Below, in pieces: positions 8,238 through 17,075 of a DNA stretch of 34,919 nt. The DNA lies in contig NZ_CALFXI010000009.1 in assembly GCF_937958065.1 (NCBI RefSeq), forward strand, positions 1 through 34,919. The letters are read 5' to 3'. The position numbers and the translations under genes were made by a program. Origin of the DNA: an uncultured Steroidobacter sp. GTDB lineage: Bacteria > Pseudomonadota > Gammaproteobacteria > Steroidobacterales > Steroidobacteraceae. Within the stretch, counting starts at the first letter, position 1; the number at the start of each line of letters is the position of its first letter. The notes under the pieces are model-generated. The model had not been told where the DNA came from and ran no database searches. It saw only the letters and a program-made list of their open reading frames with translations.

Positions 8238-10739
8238 TCAGGACGCGGGGCAGGGATGCACGTGCCAGATCTCGCTGGCGTACTGCGCGATGCTTCGATC
8301 GCTGGAAAATTTTCCGGAGGCGGCCACATTCAGTATTGCCTTGTGTGCCCAACTCCCAGGATCGCCATAGAGTTGCACCGCGCGCGCATCGGCATCGAGA
8401 TACGAGCGCAGATCCGCAAGATGCATATAGTGGTCGCCATGAGTCAACAGCGCGTCGCGAAGCGGAGCGAACACTCCGGGCTCGTAGCGACTGAAGTAGT
8501 CGGTGAACAGGAGATCGAGGGCGGCGCGGGTCTCGGGCTCATGCTCGTAGTGCCAATGCGGGTCGTACCAAGGACGAGTCTCGGTCACCTGTTGCGCAGT
8601 CAGCCCGAACAGGAAGAAGTTCTCCTCGCCCGCTGCCCGGGCCATTTCGATGGTGGCGCCATCGTGTGTGCCGATCGTGAGCGCGCCGTTCATCATGAAT
8701 TTCATGTTGCTGGTACCGCTCGCCTCGTAGCCCGCCGTCGAGATCTGGTTGGACAGGTCGGCGGCGGGCATCAGGCGTTCGGCGAGCGTGACGTCGTACT
8801 CGGGGAGGAACACGACCTTGAGCCGTCCACGCACGAGCGGGTCACCGTCGATCGTCCCGGCGACGTTGTTGATGAGCTTGATGATCAGCTTTGCAAGCCA
8901 GTAGCCCGGCGCGGCCTTGCCGCCAAAAAAGAAAGTCCGGGGCCTCCACTCCAGCTCGGGGTGCTCGCGCAGCCGGTTGTAGAGCACGACCAGGCGCAGC
9001 ACGTTCAGGAGCTGGCGTTTGTATTCGTGGATCCGTTTGACCTGGCAATCGAACATGCTGTCCGGATCGATCGTCACGCCCGACGTTGTCTTCAGCCAAT
9101 CGGCAAACTGCGCTTTAGCTGCGCGCTTCGCTGCGAGGAACTCGGCTCGGAAGGCGCCGTCTGCAGCGAGCGGCCGAAGCGCGTGTAGTTCCTCCAGATT
9201 TGTGATCCAGCCGTCGCCGATGGCCTGCGAGACCGCCCGCGACAGTGCCGGGTTCGCCAGCTGCAACCATCTGCGGGGCGTGACGCCGTTGGTCTTGTTG
9301 TTGAAGCGCTCGGGAAACATCTCGGCGAAGTCCCTGACCGTGTGCGTGCGTAGCAGGTTCGTGTGAATTTCCGCCACACCGTTGGTGCTGTGTGAGCCGA
9401 CGATGGCGAGGTGCGCCATGCGGACACGCCTCGTTCCGGTCTCGTCGATCAGGCTCATGCGCACGACCCGCTGATCGTCTCCAGGGAAGCGCGCGCGCAC
9501 CTGGTCGAGGAATCGCCGGTTGATTTCGAGAATGATTTCCAGGTGTCGCGGCAACAGCAGTTCGAACCATTGCAGGGGCCATTGTTCCAGCGCCTCGGGC
9601 AGCAGTGTGTGATTCGTATACGCGAGCGTTTGCTGAGTGACGTTCCACGCGTCGTCCCAACCGAGATGCTCCTTGTCGAGCAAGATGCGCATGAGCTCGG
9701 CGACCGCGAGCGAGGGGTGAGTGTCGTTGAGTTGGATCGCAATCTTTTCGGGCATCCTGTGCCAGTCCGCATTCGCGCGCCGAAAGCGTCGCGTCAGGTC
9801 GCCGAGCGAGCAGGCGACCAAAAAATACTCCTGCACCAGGCGCAGTCCCCGGCCACGCGTGGTGGAATCGTCCGGATAGAGCACCCGGGTCAACGACGCG
9901 GCAACCAGCGATTCCGTCAGCGCCGCGACGAACTCGCCGGCGCTGAATTGCTGGAAGTCGAAGTCGTCCGGCGCGGCAGCGCCCCACAAGCGCAGCGTGT
10001 TGACTGTCTTGCCACCGTAGCCGACGATCGGTCGATCGTACGGAACCCCGATCAAGGTGGATGGGCGATTGGGGATGAGCTCGAAATGACCTTCGCGCAT
10101 GACGAACGAGCAGCCGAAAGGAACTTCGAGGCACTCTTCGGGATGCGCGATCTCCCAGGGATCCGGACGCCGCAGCCAGTTGTCCGGCTGCTCGTGCTGC
10201 CAGCCGTCGCGGATGGACTGACGGAACATTCCATACTCGTAGCGCAGTCCATAGCCCATGGCGGGCAGCTGCAGGGTGGCCATCGAGTCCAGGAAACAAG
10301 CCGCGAGACGTCCGAGTCCACCATTGCCGAGGCCCGGGTCCGGCTCCTGATCGAGCAGTGCGATCCAGTCGAGCTTTTCCCGACGTGCCGCATCCTGCGC
10401 GAGCTCGCTCAACAGCATGTTGGTGACATTGTTGGCGAGCGACCGTCCGATCAGAAACTCCATCGAGAGGTAGTACACCATCTTGGGATTCTGGCGAGCG
10501 TAGGTCTGCGTGGTGAGCGCCCAGCGCCGCGCGAGCACATCTCGCACCGAGCGCGCAAAGGCCTCGAACCGGTCTCGCGCAGGAGCGCTGGCGGGATCCG
10601 CTGCTTTGTCGAAAAGAAGATGACGTTCGTAGAAGGAGTTCTCGCCGCCGGTGAACTGGACCGGACCGCACCCATAGCGAGCAGGCAGATTCGAAACGAC
10701 GTGCGGCTGGGCGTGAGCGGCGAGGGTCTCAGGCTTCAT
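8238..10739 (-). CDS. glgP: Glycogen/maltodextrin phosphorylase
   Basis: 833 residues (E. coli GlgP has 815). A GT35 enzyme that phosphorolyses alpha-1,4-glucan ends to glucose-1-phosphate using pyridoxal phosphate. Typical blocks are YYLSMEFLIGRSLANN, GNGGLGRLAACFLDS, GYGLRYEYGMF, a NKTNGVTPRRWL block, FDCQVKRIHEYKRQLLN, and the cofactor site EASGTSNMKFMMNG with Lys680 as the PLP lysine. It is the first gene of a two-gene operon with pgm. The start is not backed by a strong Shine-Dalgarno sequence, but the N-terminal length fits the family. No glycogen synthase or branching enzyme is in the window. Confidence 0.97.
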   Translation of the reverse strand: MKPETLAAHAQPHVVSNLPARYGCGPVQFTGGENSFYERHLLFDKAADPASAPARDRFEAFARSVRDVLARRWALTTQTYARQNPKMVYYLSMEFLIGRSLANNVTNMLLSELAQDAARREKLDWIALLDQEPDPGLGNGGLGRLAACFLDSMATLQLPAMGYGLRYEYGMFRQSIRDGWQHEQPDNWLRRPDPWEIAHPEECLEVPFGCSFVMREGHFELIPNRPSTLIGVPYDRPIVGYGGKTVNTLRLWGAAAPDDFDFQQFSAGEFVAALTESLVAASLTRVLYPDDSTTRGRGLRLVQEYFLVACSLGDLTRRFRRANADWHRMPEKIAIQLNDTHPSLAVAELMRILLDKEHLGWDDAWNVTQQTLAYTNHTLLPEALEQWPLQWFELLLPRHLEIILEINRRFLDQVRARFPGDDQRVVRMSLIDETGTRRVRMAHLAIVGSHSTNGVAEIHTNLLRTHTVRDFAEMFPERFNNKTNGVTPRRWLQLANPALSRAVSQAIGDGWITNLEELHALRPLAADGAFRAEFLAAKRAAKAQFADWLKTTSGVTIDPDSMFDCQVKRIHEYKRQLLNVLRLVVLYNRLREHPELEWRPRTFFFGGKAAPGYWLAKLIIKLINNVAGTIDGDPLVRGRLKVVFLPEYDVTLAERLMPAADLSNQISTAGYEASGTSNMKFMMNGALTIGTHDGATIEMARAAGEENFFLFGLTAQQVTETRPWYDPHWHYEHEPETRAALDLLFTDYFSRYEPGVFAPLRDALLTHGDHYMHLADLRSYLDADARAVQLYGDPGSWAHKAILNVAASGKFSSDRSIAQYASEIWHVHPCPAS

Positions 10740-10808
10740 GGCGACTCTCGTTTGCGTGACAGTGAGACGGCGTCACGCAGCGTGCGCTCGATCCGATGAA
10801 ATCGTCAA

Positions 10809-10838
10809 CCACCGGGCGGTCCAGGGGCCGCCCGGTGG
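10809..10838 (-). terminator. Strong hairpin after the ggt gene
   Basis: Perfect 11-base arms (CCACCGGGCGG at 10809-10819 and CCGCCCGGTGG at 10828-10838) enclose an 8-base loop. Read on the minus strand, the stem is followed by TTGACGATTT, a weak T-rich tract. It lies between the end of the receptor-ggt unit and the start of glgP on the same strand, so it probably ends the ggt transcript. The poor T-run makes intrinsic termination likely but not certain. Confidence 0.6.
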
Positions 10839-10894
10839 ATTCGACAGTGTCATCAACTCGACGGGCGTCGTTTCGCCGCCCGTTGTTCCGGTCG

Positions 10895-12658
10895 TTACTG
10901 CTCCAAGGCCGCGGAGCCGGGGCGGCGCGGATCGGCGCTGCCTTCCACGAGGGTGTCCGTGCGCATGATGGATTGGGTGCTGCCGATCGTTTCATCCACG
11001 ACCAGGTTGTGTCCCCACGACTGTAACAGCGTGCGCGTGTCCGGGCTTATGCCTCGCTCCAGGTACAGTTTGCCGTCGTCGATGTTCTGGTAGATGCGCG
11101 GCGCGTGCGTCGCTTCGGCGACCGTCATTCCGAAATCGAACACGTTCACGATCATTTGCGCGACGGTGCCGGGAATGGTGCTGCCGCCCGGACTGCCTGT
11201 GATGAGCAACGGCTTGCCCTCACGCAGCACCATCGTGGGGGACATGCTCGATACCGGTCGCCGACCCGGGCCGAGAACGTTTGCGGTGAGAGGGGTGCCT
11301 CCTGGCATGGATGCGCGCTGCTCCGACAGGGAAAAGTTGCCAATCATGTTGCCGAGCAGGAACCCGGTCCCGGGCATCATGACACCCGACCCGAAATCGG
11401 ACCCGAGCGTGAACGTGTTGCTGACCGCGTTGCCTTCGGCGTCCAGCACCGACAGGTGCGTGGTTTCGCGGCTTTCGAAAGCCCAGGGATTGCCGGCGGA
11501 GAGCGCCTCCGGCGCCATCACGCGGCCACGGACGATCTGTCGCGCGCGCTCCTGCGCATACGGCTTCGACGTCAGCGCGGTGAGCGGCACGTCGTCGTGG
11601 TCAGTGTCACCCGCATGTCGCCGACGATCGTGAAACGCCAGCTTCATCGACTCGGCAATGAGGTGCAGCGCTTCGGCCGATCCCGCGCCCGCCTTCTCCA
11701 GATCGAACTGTTCCAGGATGTTGAGCATCTCGATGACGCTGGCGCCGCCGCCGCTCGACGGCGGCATCGTCGCGATTTGCAGCCCACGATACGTACCTGT
11801 GAGGGCCGGCCGCTCGATCGCGCGATAAGCGGCCAGGTCCGCCATCGTCACGAGGCCACCGCTCGCTGCCATGCCCGCCGCGAGCCGCTGAGCAATGGGG
11901 CCGCGATAGAACGCATCGGCTCCGTGGTTTGCGATCTGCCGCAACGACCAGGCGAGGTCGGGCTGGCGCAGCCGCTCGCCGGCGCGATAGGCGCTGCCGT
12001 CGGGCTTGAAGAAGGCGGCCTTGCCGGCGGCACTGCGGTTGAGACGCTCTCGGCCCCATTCGAGGACCCAGGCTTCATCGCGAGTGAGTTCGACGCCGTC
12101 CTTCGCGAGCGCGATGGCGGGTTTGAGCAATTCCCGCCAGGGCAGCTTGCCATATCTCTCGTGAGCGAGCGCCAGTCCCGCCACCGTTCCAGGCACGCCC
12201 GCCGAAAGAACGCCTGCCTTCGCATCCGGGCTGATCGAGCCGTCCTCACGCACATACAACTCGAAGCGCGCCGCCGCGGGCGCGACCGTTCGATAGTCGA
12301 TTGCGACCGTGCGTGCTTCACGTGCGAGATGGATGAGCATGAACCCGTCGCCGCCGATGTTGCCGGCTCGGGGCAGCGTCACGGCGAGCGCAAACGCGGT
12401 CGCGATGGCTGCATCGACGGCGTTGCCGCCCTTGCGCAGGATGTCGCGCCCGATCTGAGTGGCCGGGGCGCTCTGGCTGACCACCATGCCCTGCTCGCCG
12501 AGCACAGGTTTCACGATGGTGGGGTAGTTCAGCAGTTGCTTCGTCTGCGCCTGCGCGCCGTCGGGGGGCGCGCAGAGCAGAAGCAAACAGCCGAGCAGAA
12601 GCGTTTTCACGATGGCCCGTCCTGCCGCCGCTGGCCTGGCCGTCTTCAGTGCGTTCAT
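10895..12658 (-). CDS. ggt: Gamma-glutamyltransferase (exported, Ntn hydrolase)
   Basis: 587 residues. A secretory signal ends around AQA (residue 37), giving a periplasmic enzyme that cleaves gamma-glutamyl bonds of glutathione and related compounds. The precursor self-cleaves before the nucleophile Thr399 in the TTHLSVLD motif. Other family marks are NAVDAAIATAFAL, GNIGGDGFM, PPSSGGGASVIEML, RRPVSSMSPTMV and GSPGGSTIPGT. The ATG overlaps the stop of the upstream TonB receptor (TGATG), implying translational coupling; a GTG one codon upstream is also possible. A second, distinct gamma-glutamyltransferase lies at 17076. Coupling to an outer-membrane receptor suggests that the receptor imports its substrate. 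Confidence 0.95.
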   Translation of the reverse strand: MNALKTARPAAAGRAIVKTLLLGCLLLLCAPPDGAQAQTKQLLNYPTIVKPVLGEQGMVVSQSAPATQIGRDILRKGGNAVDAAIATAFALAVTLPRAGNIGGDGFMLIHLAREARTVAIDYRTVAPAAARFELYVREDGSISPDAKAGVLSAGVPGTVAGLALAHERYGKLPWRELLKPAIALAKDGVELTRDEAWVLEWGRERLNRSAAGKAAFFKPDGSAYRAGERLRQPDLAWSLRQIANHGADAFYRGPIAQRLAAGMAASGGLVTMADLAAYRAIERPALTGTYRGLQIATMPPSSGGGASVIEMLNILEQFDLEKAGAGSAEALHLIAESMKLAFHDRRRHAGDTDHDDVPLTALTSKPYAQERARQIVRGRVMAPEALSAGNPWAFESRETTHLSVLDAEGNAVSNTFTLGSDFGSGVMMPGTGFLLGNMIGNFSLSEQRASMPGGTPLTANVLGPGRRPVSSMSPTMVLREGKPLLITGSPGGSTIPGTVAQMIVNVFDFGMTVAEATHAPRIYQNIDDGKLYLERGISPDTRTLLQSWGHNLVVDETIGSTQSIMRTDTLVEGSADPRRPGSAALEQ

Positions 12659-15405
12659 CACAGCTTGTATCTCACCCCGAGTCGCATCATTCGTCCGACC
12701 GTATCGTACAGCGTCGGGTTGGTGCCAAGGATCGCGGTGGCGACCGCGGGCGGCGCCTTGTCGGCGAGGTTGTCCACTTTGAAATACACCTCGAAGTTGC
12801 CGTGAGCGTACGAGCCGCCCAGATCGAAGTACGTCGCGCTCGGCACGGTGTTGTCGTCGATGTCGATGCCTTCAACCCAGTCGTTCTCCAGCACTCCGTC
12901 GCTGATGAAGCGTGCGGTCAGCGCGAGCGCGAGCGGACCTTGTTGATAGAGCAGAGTGCCATTGATTCGCAGGTCCGGGACGCTGCCCGAATTTTCGCCC
13001 GCGGAGTCGTTGGTGACGAACGAATTGTTCTCGACGTACTCGAAGGTCCGTGTCGCGAACAGGCGAACAGTGAGCGCCGCATCCGCTGCGACGAAGTCGA
13101 GCGGCTGCCGAAAGCTCACGTCGAAGTCCATTCCTCGCACCTTCAGCTGCGCGATATTTATAGGCTGCACCAGCATGCTGGAGATGACATTGTTGGCATC
13201 TCGCACGATGAAGCCGCACAGGCTCTGGTCGCCTTCGTAGCAGCGGTCCACGATCTGTTGATTGGTCAGCACCGCGATCGCGTCCTCGATGTCGATCGAA
13301 AAGTAATCGACCGAGGCGCGCAACTGCGGCAGGAAGCTCGGCTCGAGGACCAGTCCGAACGCCGTCGTATCCGCCACTTCCGGATCGAGATTCAGATTGC
13401 CGCTCGAGGTTCGGGTGAAGTTGGTACTGACATTGCCTCGGAACGGATCGTTGACGTTCTGGCGCTGTGTGAGGCCGGCCTGATACAGATCGTTGAGGTT
13501 CGGCGCGCGAATGTCGCGGGAGCGGGTCGCACGCAGGCGCACGCTATCAATCGGCGCATACGTGAGACCTCCTTTCCACGTCGTGACCGTACCCGATACC
13601 TCATAGTCGGTGAGACGAACTGCGGCGTTCAGGTCGAGCATGCGTGCGAACGCGCTGTCCGCTGCGAGCGGCACGAGGGTTTCCGCGAACAGCTCTTTCA
13701 CGGCGATCGAGCCCTCGGTCGGCAGGAAGTTGCCGAACAGCCAGCCGCGCTGCTGTCCGATCGCGTCGCTGTCGCCGCTGACGCTCTGATCGCGGTACTC
13801 GCCGCCGAAGGCGACTGAAACGGGCCCTGCCCAGGTGGAGAACGGCTGGCCGCTGAGGCTGGTCGCCACGACCTGCTGTTTCATGCGCTGCTCGTAGAAC
13901 GGAGTGCCGTTGACATAGGCCAGCGCGGCAGCGCTGATCGCATCGCCGCCGAAGGTATTGATCGGCACGCAGCCGTTGCCAGGTGAGGTGAGGGTGGAGC
14001 GGCAGACAATCGTGCCGTTGGGACCCGTCACGGCATCGAGCGCGAGCGCGAGATTGCCGGTGTTCGTCACGTTATGGATTCGATCTTCCAGATCGCTCTG
14101 CCCGTACTGGTAATAGGTCTCCCAACGCCATCCGCCGAGTTGCGCATCGAAACCGACCACCGCCCGATAGGTGTCGATGTCGATGTGCGGAGACGCGACG
14201 CCGAGCAGCAAGCCATACTGTGCCGAGGTCACGCCCGCATCGAGCATCGCTTGCCTGGTTGCCGGATGCAGATACGCGTTGTTCACCGAGATGCTTTGGT
14301 TGGCGCGGAAGTAGTTGCGCGACGAATTGGTGATGGCCAGCGAATTCGCGTAGCTCAGCTCACCGAACACCTCGAACGTATCGGAAACATCGAAGGAAGC
14401 GCGCGTGAACAGATTCTTGCGGGTGAGCTCTCCCTCCAGCGAGACGGCAGAGTAGAAGCCGTCGCCTTCGCCGCCGACCGAGTGCGTGCCAGCGCGCAAA
14501 TAACCGTAATTGAAGGCGCGCGGCGCGCCGCCACCCGGATCGAACGTGGTGCCGGCGAGCGGTCCGGCAGTAATCAGGCCGCCAGCCGCGACGCGTGCAT
14601 CGACGACGTTAGGACGTACGAGCCGCGCGGGGCCGGTCGGATCCGGATTGTTCACGATGCCCCATTGTTTGAACCACGAGCGGTCGAGCGAATCGGGCAC
14701 GCCGTCGTTGTGAGCGTACTCGCCGCTTGCGACCAGATGACCGCGCCCGTCGGCGAACGACGTGCCGAACGTCAGGCTCGCCTGGAACTGCTCGGCGTCA
14801 TCGTAGCGCGAGCGCCCGACCTGGAAGTCGCTCTTCAAGCCCTCGAAGTCTTTGTCGAGAATGAAATTGACGACGCCGGCGACCGCATCCGATCCGTACA
14901 CCGCGGAAGCGCCGCCGGTGACGATCTCCACACGCTCGATGAGCGCATTCGGGATGCCGTTGACGTCTACCTCGCCTGCGAGCGTCGAGCCGACGTAACG
15001 CCGGCCGTCGACGAGCACGAGCGTGCGATTGGTGCCGATGCCGCGCAGGTCGAGCCGGTTCATGCCGGCCGTCGCCGCGCTGATGCTGTTGTTGCCCTGT
15101 CGCGTGGTCGACGTGCCCGGCAGCGCGGGCAAGGTGTTGAGATAGTCGGCCACGTTCGCCGGCGCGGCCATGCCGATCTGCTCGGCGCCGACGATCGTCG
15201 TGGGTGTCGGGGCTTCGTAGCCTTCGCGTGCCACGCGCGATCCCGTGACGACGATGGTGGTCAGCTGTTCGGAGGCCGCGCTCTCATTCATGTCCTGCGC
15301 TGGCACGGTGGTGGCGTGCGCGAGCAGCACTGACGTGCCGAACGAGAGAGTGAGAGTTTCAATACGGCGTCGCGCGGCTGGCCGGACTTTTTTTCGGCGG
15401 ATCAT
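12658..15405 (-). CDS. TonB-dependent outer-membrane receptor, coupled to ggt
   Basis: 915 residues from the ATG at 15405, which has GGGAG about eight bases upstream; the open frame extends further but without a better start. A long basic N-terminus precedes a hydrophobic signal ending near PAQ. A TonB-box-like LTTIVVTGSRV comes next, then a plug with NRLDLRGIGTNRTLVLVDG and LIERVEIVTGGASAVYGSDAVAGVVNF, and a barrel rich in alternating aromatic strands ending GVRYKL. The stop overlaps the ggt start. It is divergent from ridA-lysR-ggt-gltS across a region with two LysR-type dyads. The ligand is inferred, not shown, to be a gamma-glutamyl peptide or polymer. Confidence 0.95.
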   Translation of the reverse strand: MIRRKKVRPAARRRIETLTLSFGTSVLLAHATTVPAQDMNESAASEQLTTIVVTGSRVAREGYEAPTPTTIVGAEQIGMAAPANVADYLNTLPALPGTSTTRQGNNSISAATAGMNRLDLRGIGTNRTLVLVDGRRYVGSTLAGEVDVNGIPNALIERVEIVTGGASAVYGSDAVAGVVNFILDKDFEGLKSDFQVGRSRYDDAEQFQASLTFGTSFADGRGHLVASGEYAHNDGVPDSLDRSWFKQWGIVNNPDPTGPARLVRPNVVDARVAAGGLITAGPLAGTTFDPGGGAPRAFNYGYLRAGTHSVGGEGDGFYSAVSLEGELTRKNLFTRASFDVSDTFEVFGELSYANSLAITNSSRNYFRANQSISVNNAYLHPATRQAMLDAGVTSAQYGLLLGVASPHIDIDTYRAVVGFDAQLGGWRWETYYQYGQSDLEDRIHNVTNTGNLALALDAVTGPNGTIVCRSTLTSPGNGCVPINTFGGDAISAAALAYVNGTPFYEQRMKQQVVATSLSGQPFSTWAGPVSVAFGGEYRDQSVSGDSDAIGQQRGWLFGNFLPTEGSIAVKELFAETLVPLAADSAFARMLDLNAAVRLTDYEVSGTVTTWKGGLTYAPIDSVRLRATRSRDIRAPNLNDLYQAGLTQRQNVNDPFRGNVSTNFTRTSSGNLNLDPEVADTTAFGLVLEPSFLPQLRASVDYFSIDIEDAIAVLTNQQIVDRCYEGDQSLCGFIVRDANNVISSMLVQPINIAQLKVRGMDFDVSFRQPLDFVAADAALTVRLFATRTFEYVENNSFVTNDSAGENSGSVPDLRINGTLLYQQGPLALALTARFISDGVLENDWVEGIDIDDNTVPSATYFDLGGSYAHGNFEVYFKVDNLADKAPPAVATAILGTNPTLYDTVGRMMRLGVRYKL

Positions 15406-15553
15406 GTTCGTGCTCCCATGGCTCGTGTGTTTTGAATGAGTCTGGCCGATGCGGCGGTGTCGATGCCCGCTTCGCGTCGATCTCGCGGGTTCGAGAATAT
15501 CCGACGCGATCACGGCGAGAATCGGCGCGCCCAGGACAATGCTTTGCAAAGGC

Positions 15554-15568
15554 ATAACTTGCGGCTAT
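15554..15568. promoter_or_regulatory. LysR-type dyad 1 (ATA-N9-TAT)
   Basis: ATAACTTGCGGCTAT has the T-N11-A form with ATA/TAT ends typical of LysR-family binding sites. It lies between the divergent TonB receptor and ridA. A TTGCAA at 15544-15549 and TATACG at 15566-15571, 16 bases apart, could form a plus-strand promoter overlapping it. The nearest regulator is the LysR gene at 16124. Confidence 0.5.
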
Positions 15569-15604
15569 ACGAGGGACGCTCGCGCAGGTGCATGGCACGC
15601 AGCC

Positions 15605-15619
15605 ATAGCCTGTCTCTAT
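15605..15619. promoter_or_regulatory. LysR-type dyad 2 (ATA-N9-TAT)
   Basis: ATAGCCTGTCTCTAT repeats the ATA-N9-TAT form of dyad 1. The centres are 51 bases apart, close to five helical turns, so both would face the same side of the DNA, as expected for a LysR tetramer. Its role as a regulatory or activation site is inference. Confidence 0.5.
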
Positions 15620-15729
15620 ACCTGATCGGAGCATTTGAATTGGACCGACTCACGCCGCACGAGCAACGCTGCTGATGGGCGCGCCGGTCCGAATCGCGGA
15701 GCGCAGCTGGCTATCGGGAGCACGCATCG

Positions 15730-16086
15730 ATGACGATCAAACGCATTCAAACCGGTCGGCGCATGAGTCAGGCCGTGATTCATGGCGCAACCGTGTACCT
15801 CGCCGGCCAGGTCGTGCCGGCCGGCGCAACGGAACGCACGGTCGGCGAACAAACCCGATTCATCCTCGCGCAGATCGATCGGCTGCTCGCCGAGGCGGGA
15901 ACGAGCAAGGAGCATCTGTTGTCCGCCTCCATCTGGCTCGCGAACATGGATGGATTTCCGGAAATGAACGAGGTCTGGGACGCCTGGGTCGCGAGTGGCT
16001 GCGCGCCGGCACGGGCGACGGTAGAGGCGCGGCTTGCGCGGCCCGAGTGCCTGGTCGAGATCGCCGTCGTTGCCGCGATTCCGTGA
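15730..16086 (+). CDS. RidA-family imine/enamine deaminase
   Basis: 118 residues of the YjgF/RidA family, whose trimers hydrolyse reactive 2-imino acids to 2-oxo acids and ammonia. The segment PARATVEARLARPECLVEI matches the family signature, with Arg101 aligning to the substrate-binding arginine. The N-terminal form KRIQTGRRMSQAVIHGATVYLAGQV is typical of a subgroup often found beside D-amino acid oxidases and dehydrogenases. GGGAG lies about eight bases before the ATG. It is the first gene of a likely operon with lysR, ggt and gltS. Its natural partner is the DadA-like enzyme at 20032, whose direct product is an imino acid. Confidence 0.93.
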   Translation: MTIKRIQTGRRMSQAVIHGATVYLAGQVVPAGATERTVGEQTRFILAQIDRLLAEAGTSKEHLLSASIWLANMDGFPEMNEVWDAWVASGCAPARATVEARLARPECLVEIAVVAAIP

Positions 16087-16123
16087 CGGTGCTGCCGCGT
16101 GAGCTCCGTTATGCTTCAGCCTT

Positions 16124-17023
16124 ATGCGCTCACGTCACATCGAAGTCTTTCACGCGGTCTATACCTACGGTTCGATCAGCACTGCGGCCCGGGCCCTAAA
16201 TGTTTCGCAGCCGTCGCTGAGCAAAGTGCTCAAGCACGCGGAGGATCAGCTCGGGTTCCCGCTGTTCCGGCGGGTTCGCGGGCGGCTGGTGCCGACCGAG
16301 GAAGCGCACGCGCTCTATCGCAAAGTGGCGGAGATCCAGCAGGAGGTGAGCTCACTGCGGCGCATGGCCCGCAACCTGAGCGGCGGCAAAGGCGGGCACC
16401 TGCGGCTCGCGGTGCTGCCGGCACTCGGCCTTGGCATTGCGCCAGCGGCGATCGCGCGCTTCCGCAAGCAGCACCCCGAGGCCACCTTCGAGATCATGAC
16501 CCTGCATCACGACGACGTGCCGCGGGCCTTGTTCGAGCGCAGCTGCGAACTGGCGATTGCGTACGACCTGCCGCCGCACCCGCAGATTCATGCAACGCAG
16601 ATCGGCACCGGCGAGGTCGTGATTCTATTCAGGCGCGAGGATTTCCCCCGCCTGCCGCGCCGGTTGGATCTGGGATGGCTGCGCAACCAGGACATCGTGG
16701 GCCTGTCGACCAGCGGCCCGGTTGGCGATCTGTTCTCGGCGGCCCTGGCCCAGCGCGAGCTGCCGATTCGCGAGGTCGTCTCGGTGCAGACCTTCTATCT
16801 CGCGGCGGCGCTCGTGAGGCACGGCGCAGGCATTGCCATCGTCGACGAACTGACGGCGCGGGCCAACGTGACGCCGCAGGGCCCGCTCGATTTCCGTCCG
16901 CTGGAGCCCGCGCTGCGTTTCAGTATCCTCGCCCTGCACCTGGAGGACCGACCGCTCTCCGTGCTGGCGAAGCGCTTCCTCCAGACGCTGCAAGTGACGC
17001 TCGACGAAGCGCTCGAATCGTGA
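16124..17023 (+). CDS. LysR-family transcriptional regulator
   Basis: 299 residues. The N-terminal winged helix-turn-helix is clear (residues 4-62, with SISTAARALNVSQPSLSKVLKHAEDQ written across its helices), followed by a linker helix and a periplasmic-binding-like effector domain to about residue 295. It lies inside the ridA-ggt-gltS unit, 37 bases after ridA and 52 before ggt, so it probably controls its own operon and the divergent receptor through the two ATA-N9-TAT dyads. The effector is unknown; glutamate, D-glutamate or a gamma-glutamyl compound are reasonable guesses. No clear Shine-Dalgarno sequence precedes the ATG. Confidence 0.93.
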   Translation: MRSRHIEVFHAVYTYGSISTAARALNVSQPSLSKVLKHAEDQLGFPLFRRVRGRLVPTEEAHALYRKVAEIQQEVSSLRRMARNLSGGKGGHLRLAVLPALGLGIAPAAIARFRKQHPEATFEIMTLHHDDVPRALFERSCELAIAYDLPPHPQIHATQIGTGEVVILFRREDFPRLPRRLDLGWLRNQDIVGLSTSGPVGDLFSAALAQRELPIREVVSVQTFYLAAALVRHGAGIAIVDELTARANVTPQGPLDFRPLEPALRFSILALHLEDRPLSVLAKRFLQTLQVTLDEALES

Positions 17024-17075
17024 GTGGGGCACACGACGCATTTTCAGATTCATCTATCGATCTTCGGAGTCGTTC

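Noticed and set aside
9411..10799. A 462-codon plus-strand frame antisense to glgP
   Set aside because: Shadow of the glycogen phosphorylase gene; no recognisable features.
11105..12805. A 566-codon plus-strand frame antisense to ggt and the receptor end
   Set aside because: Arg/His-rich shadow crossing a real gene junction; no domain.
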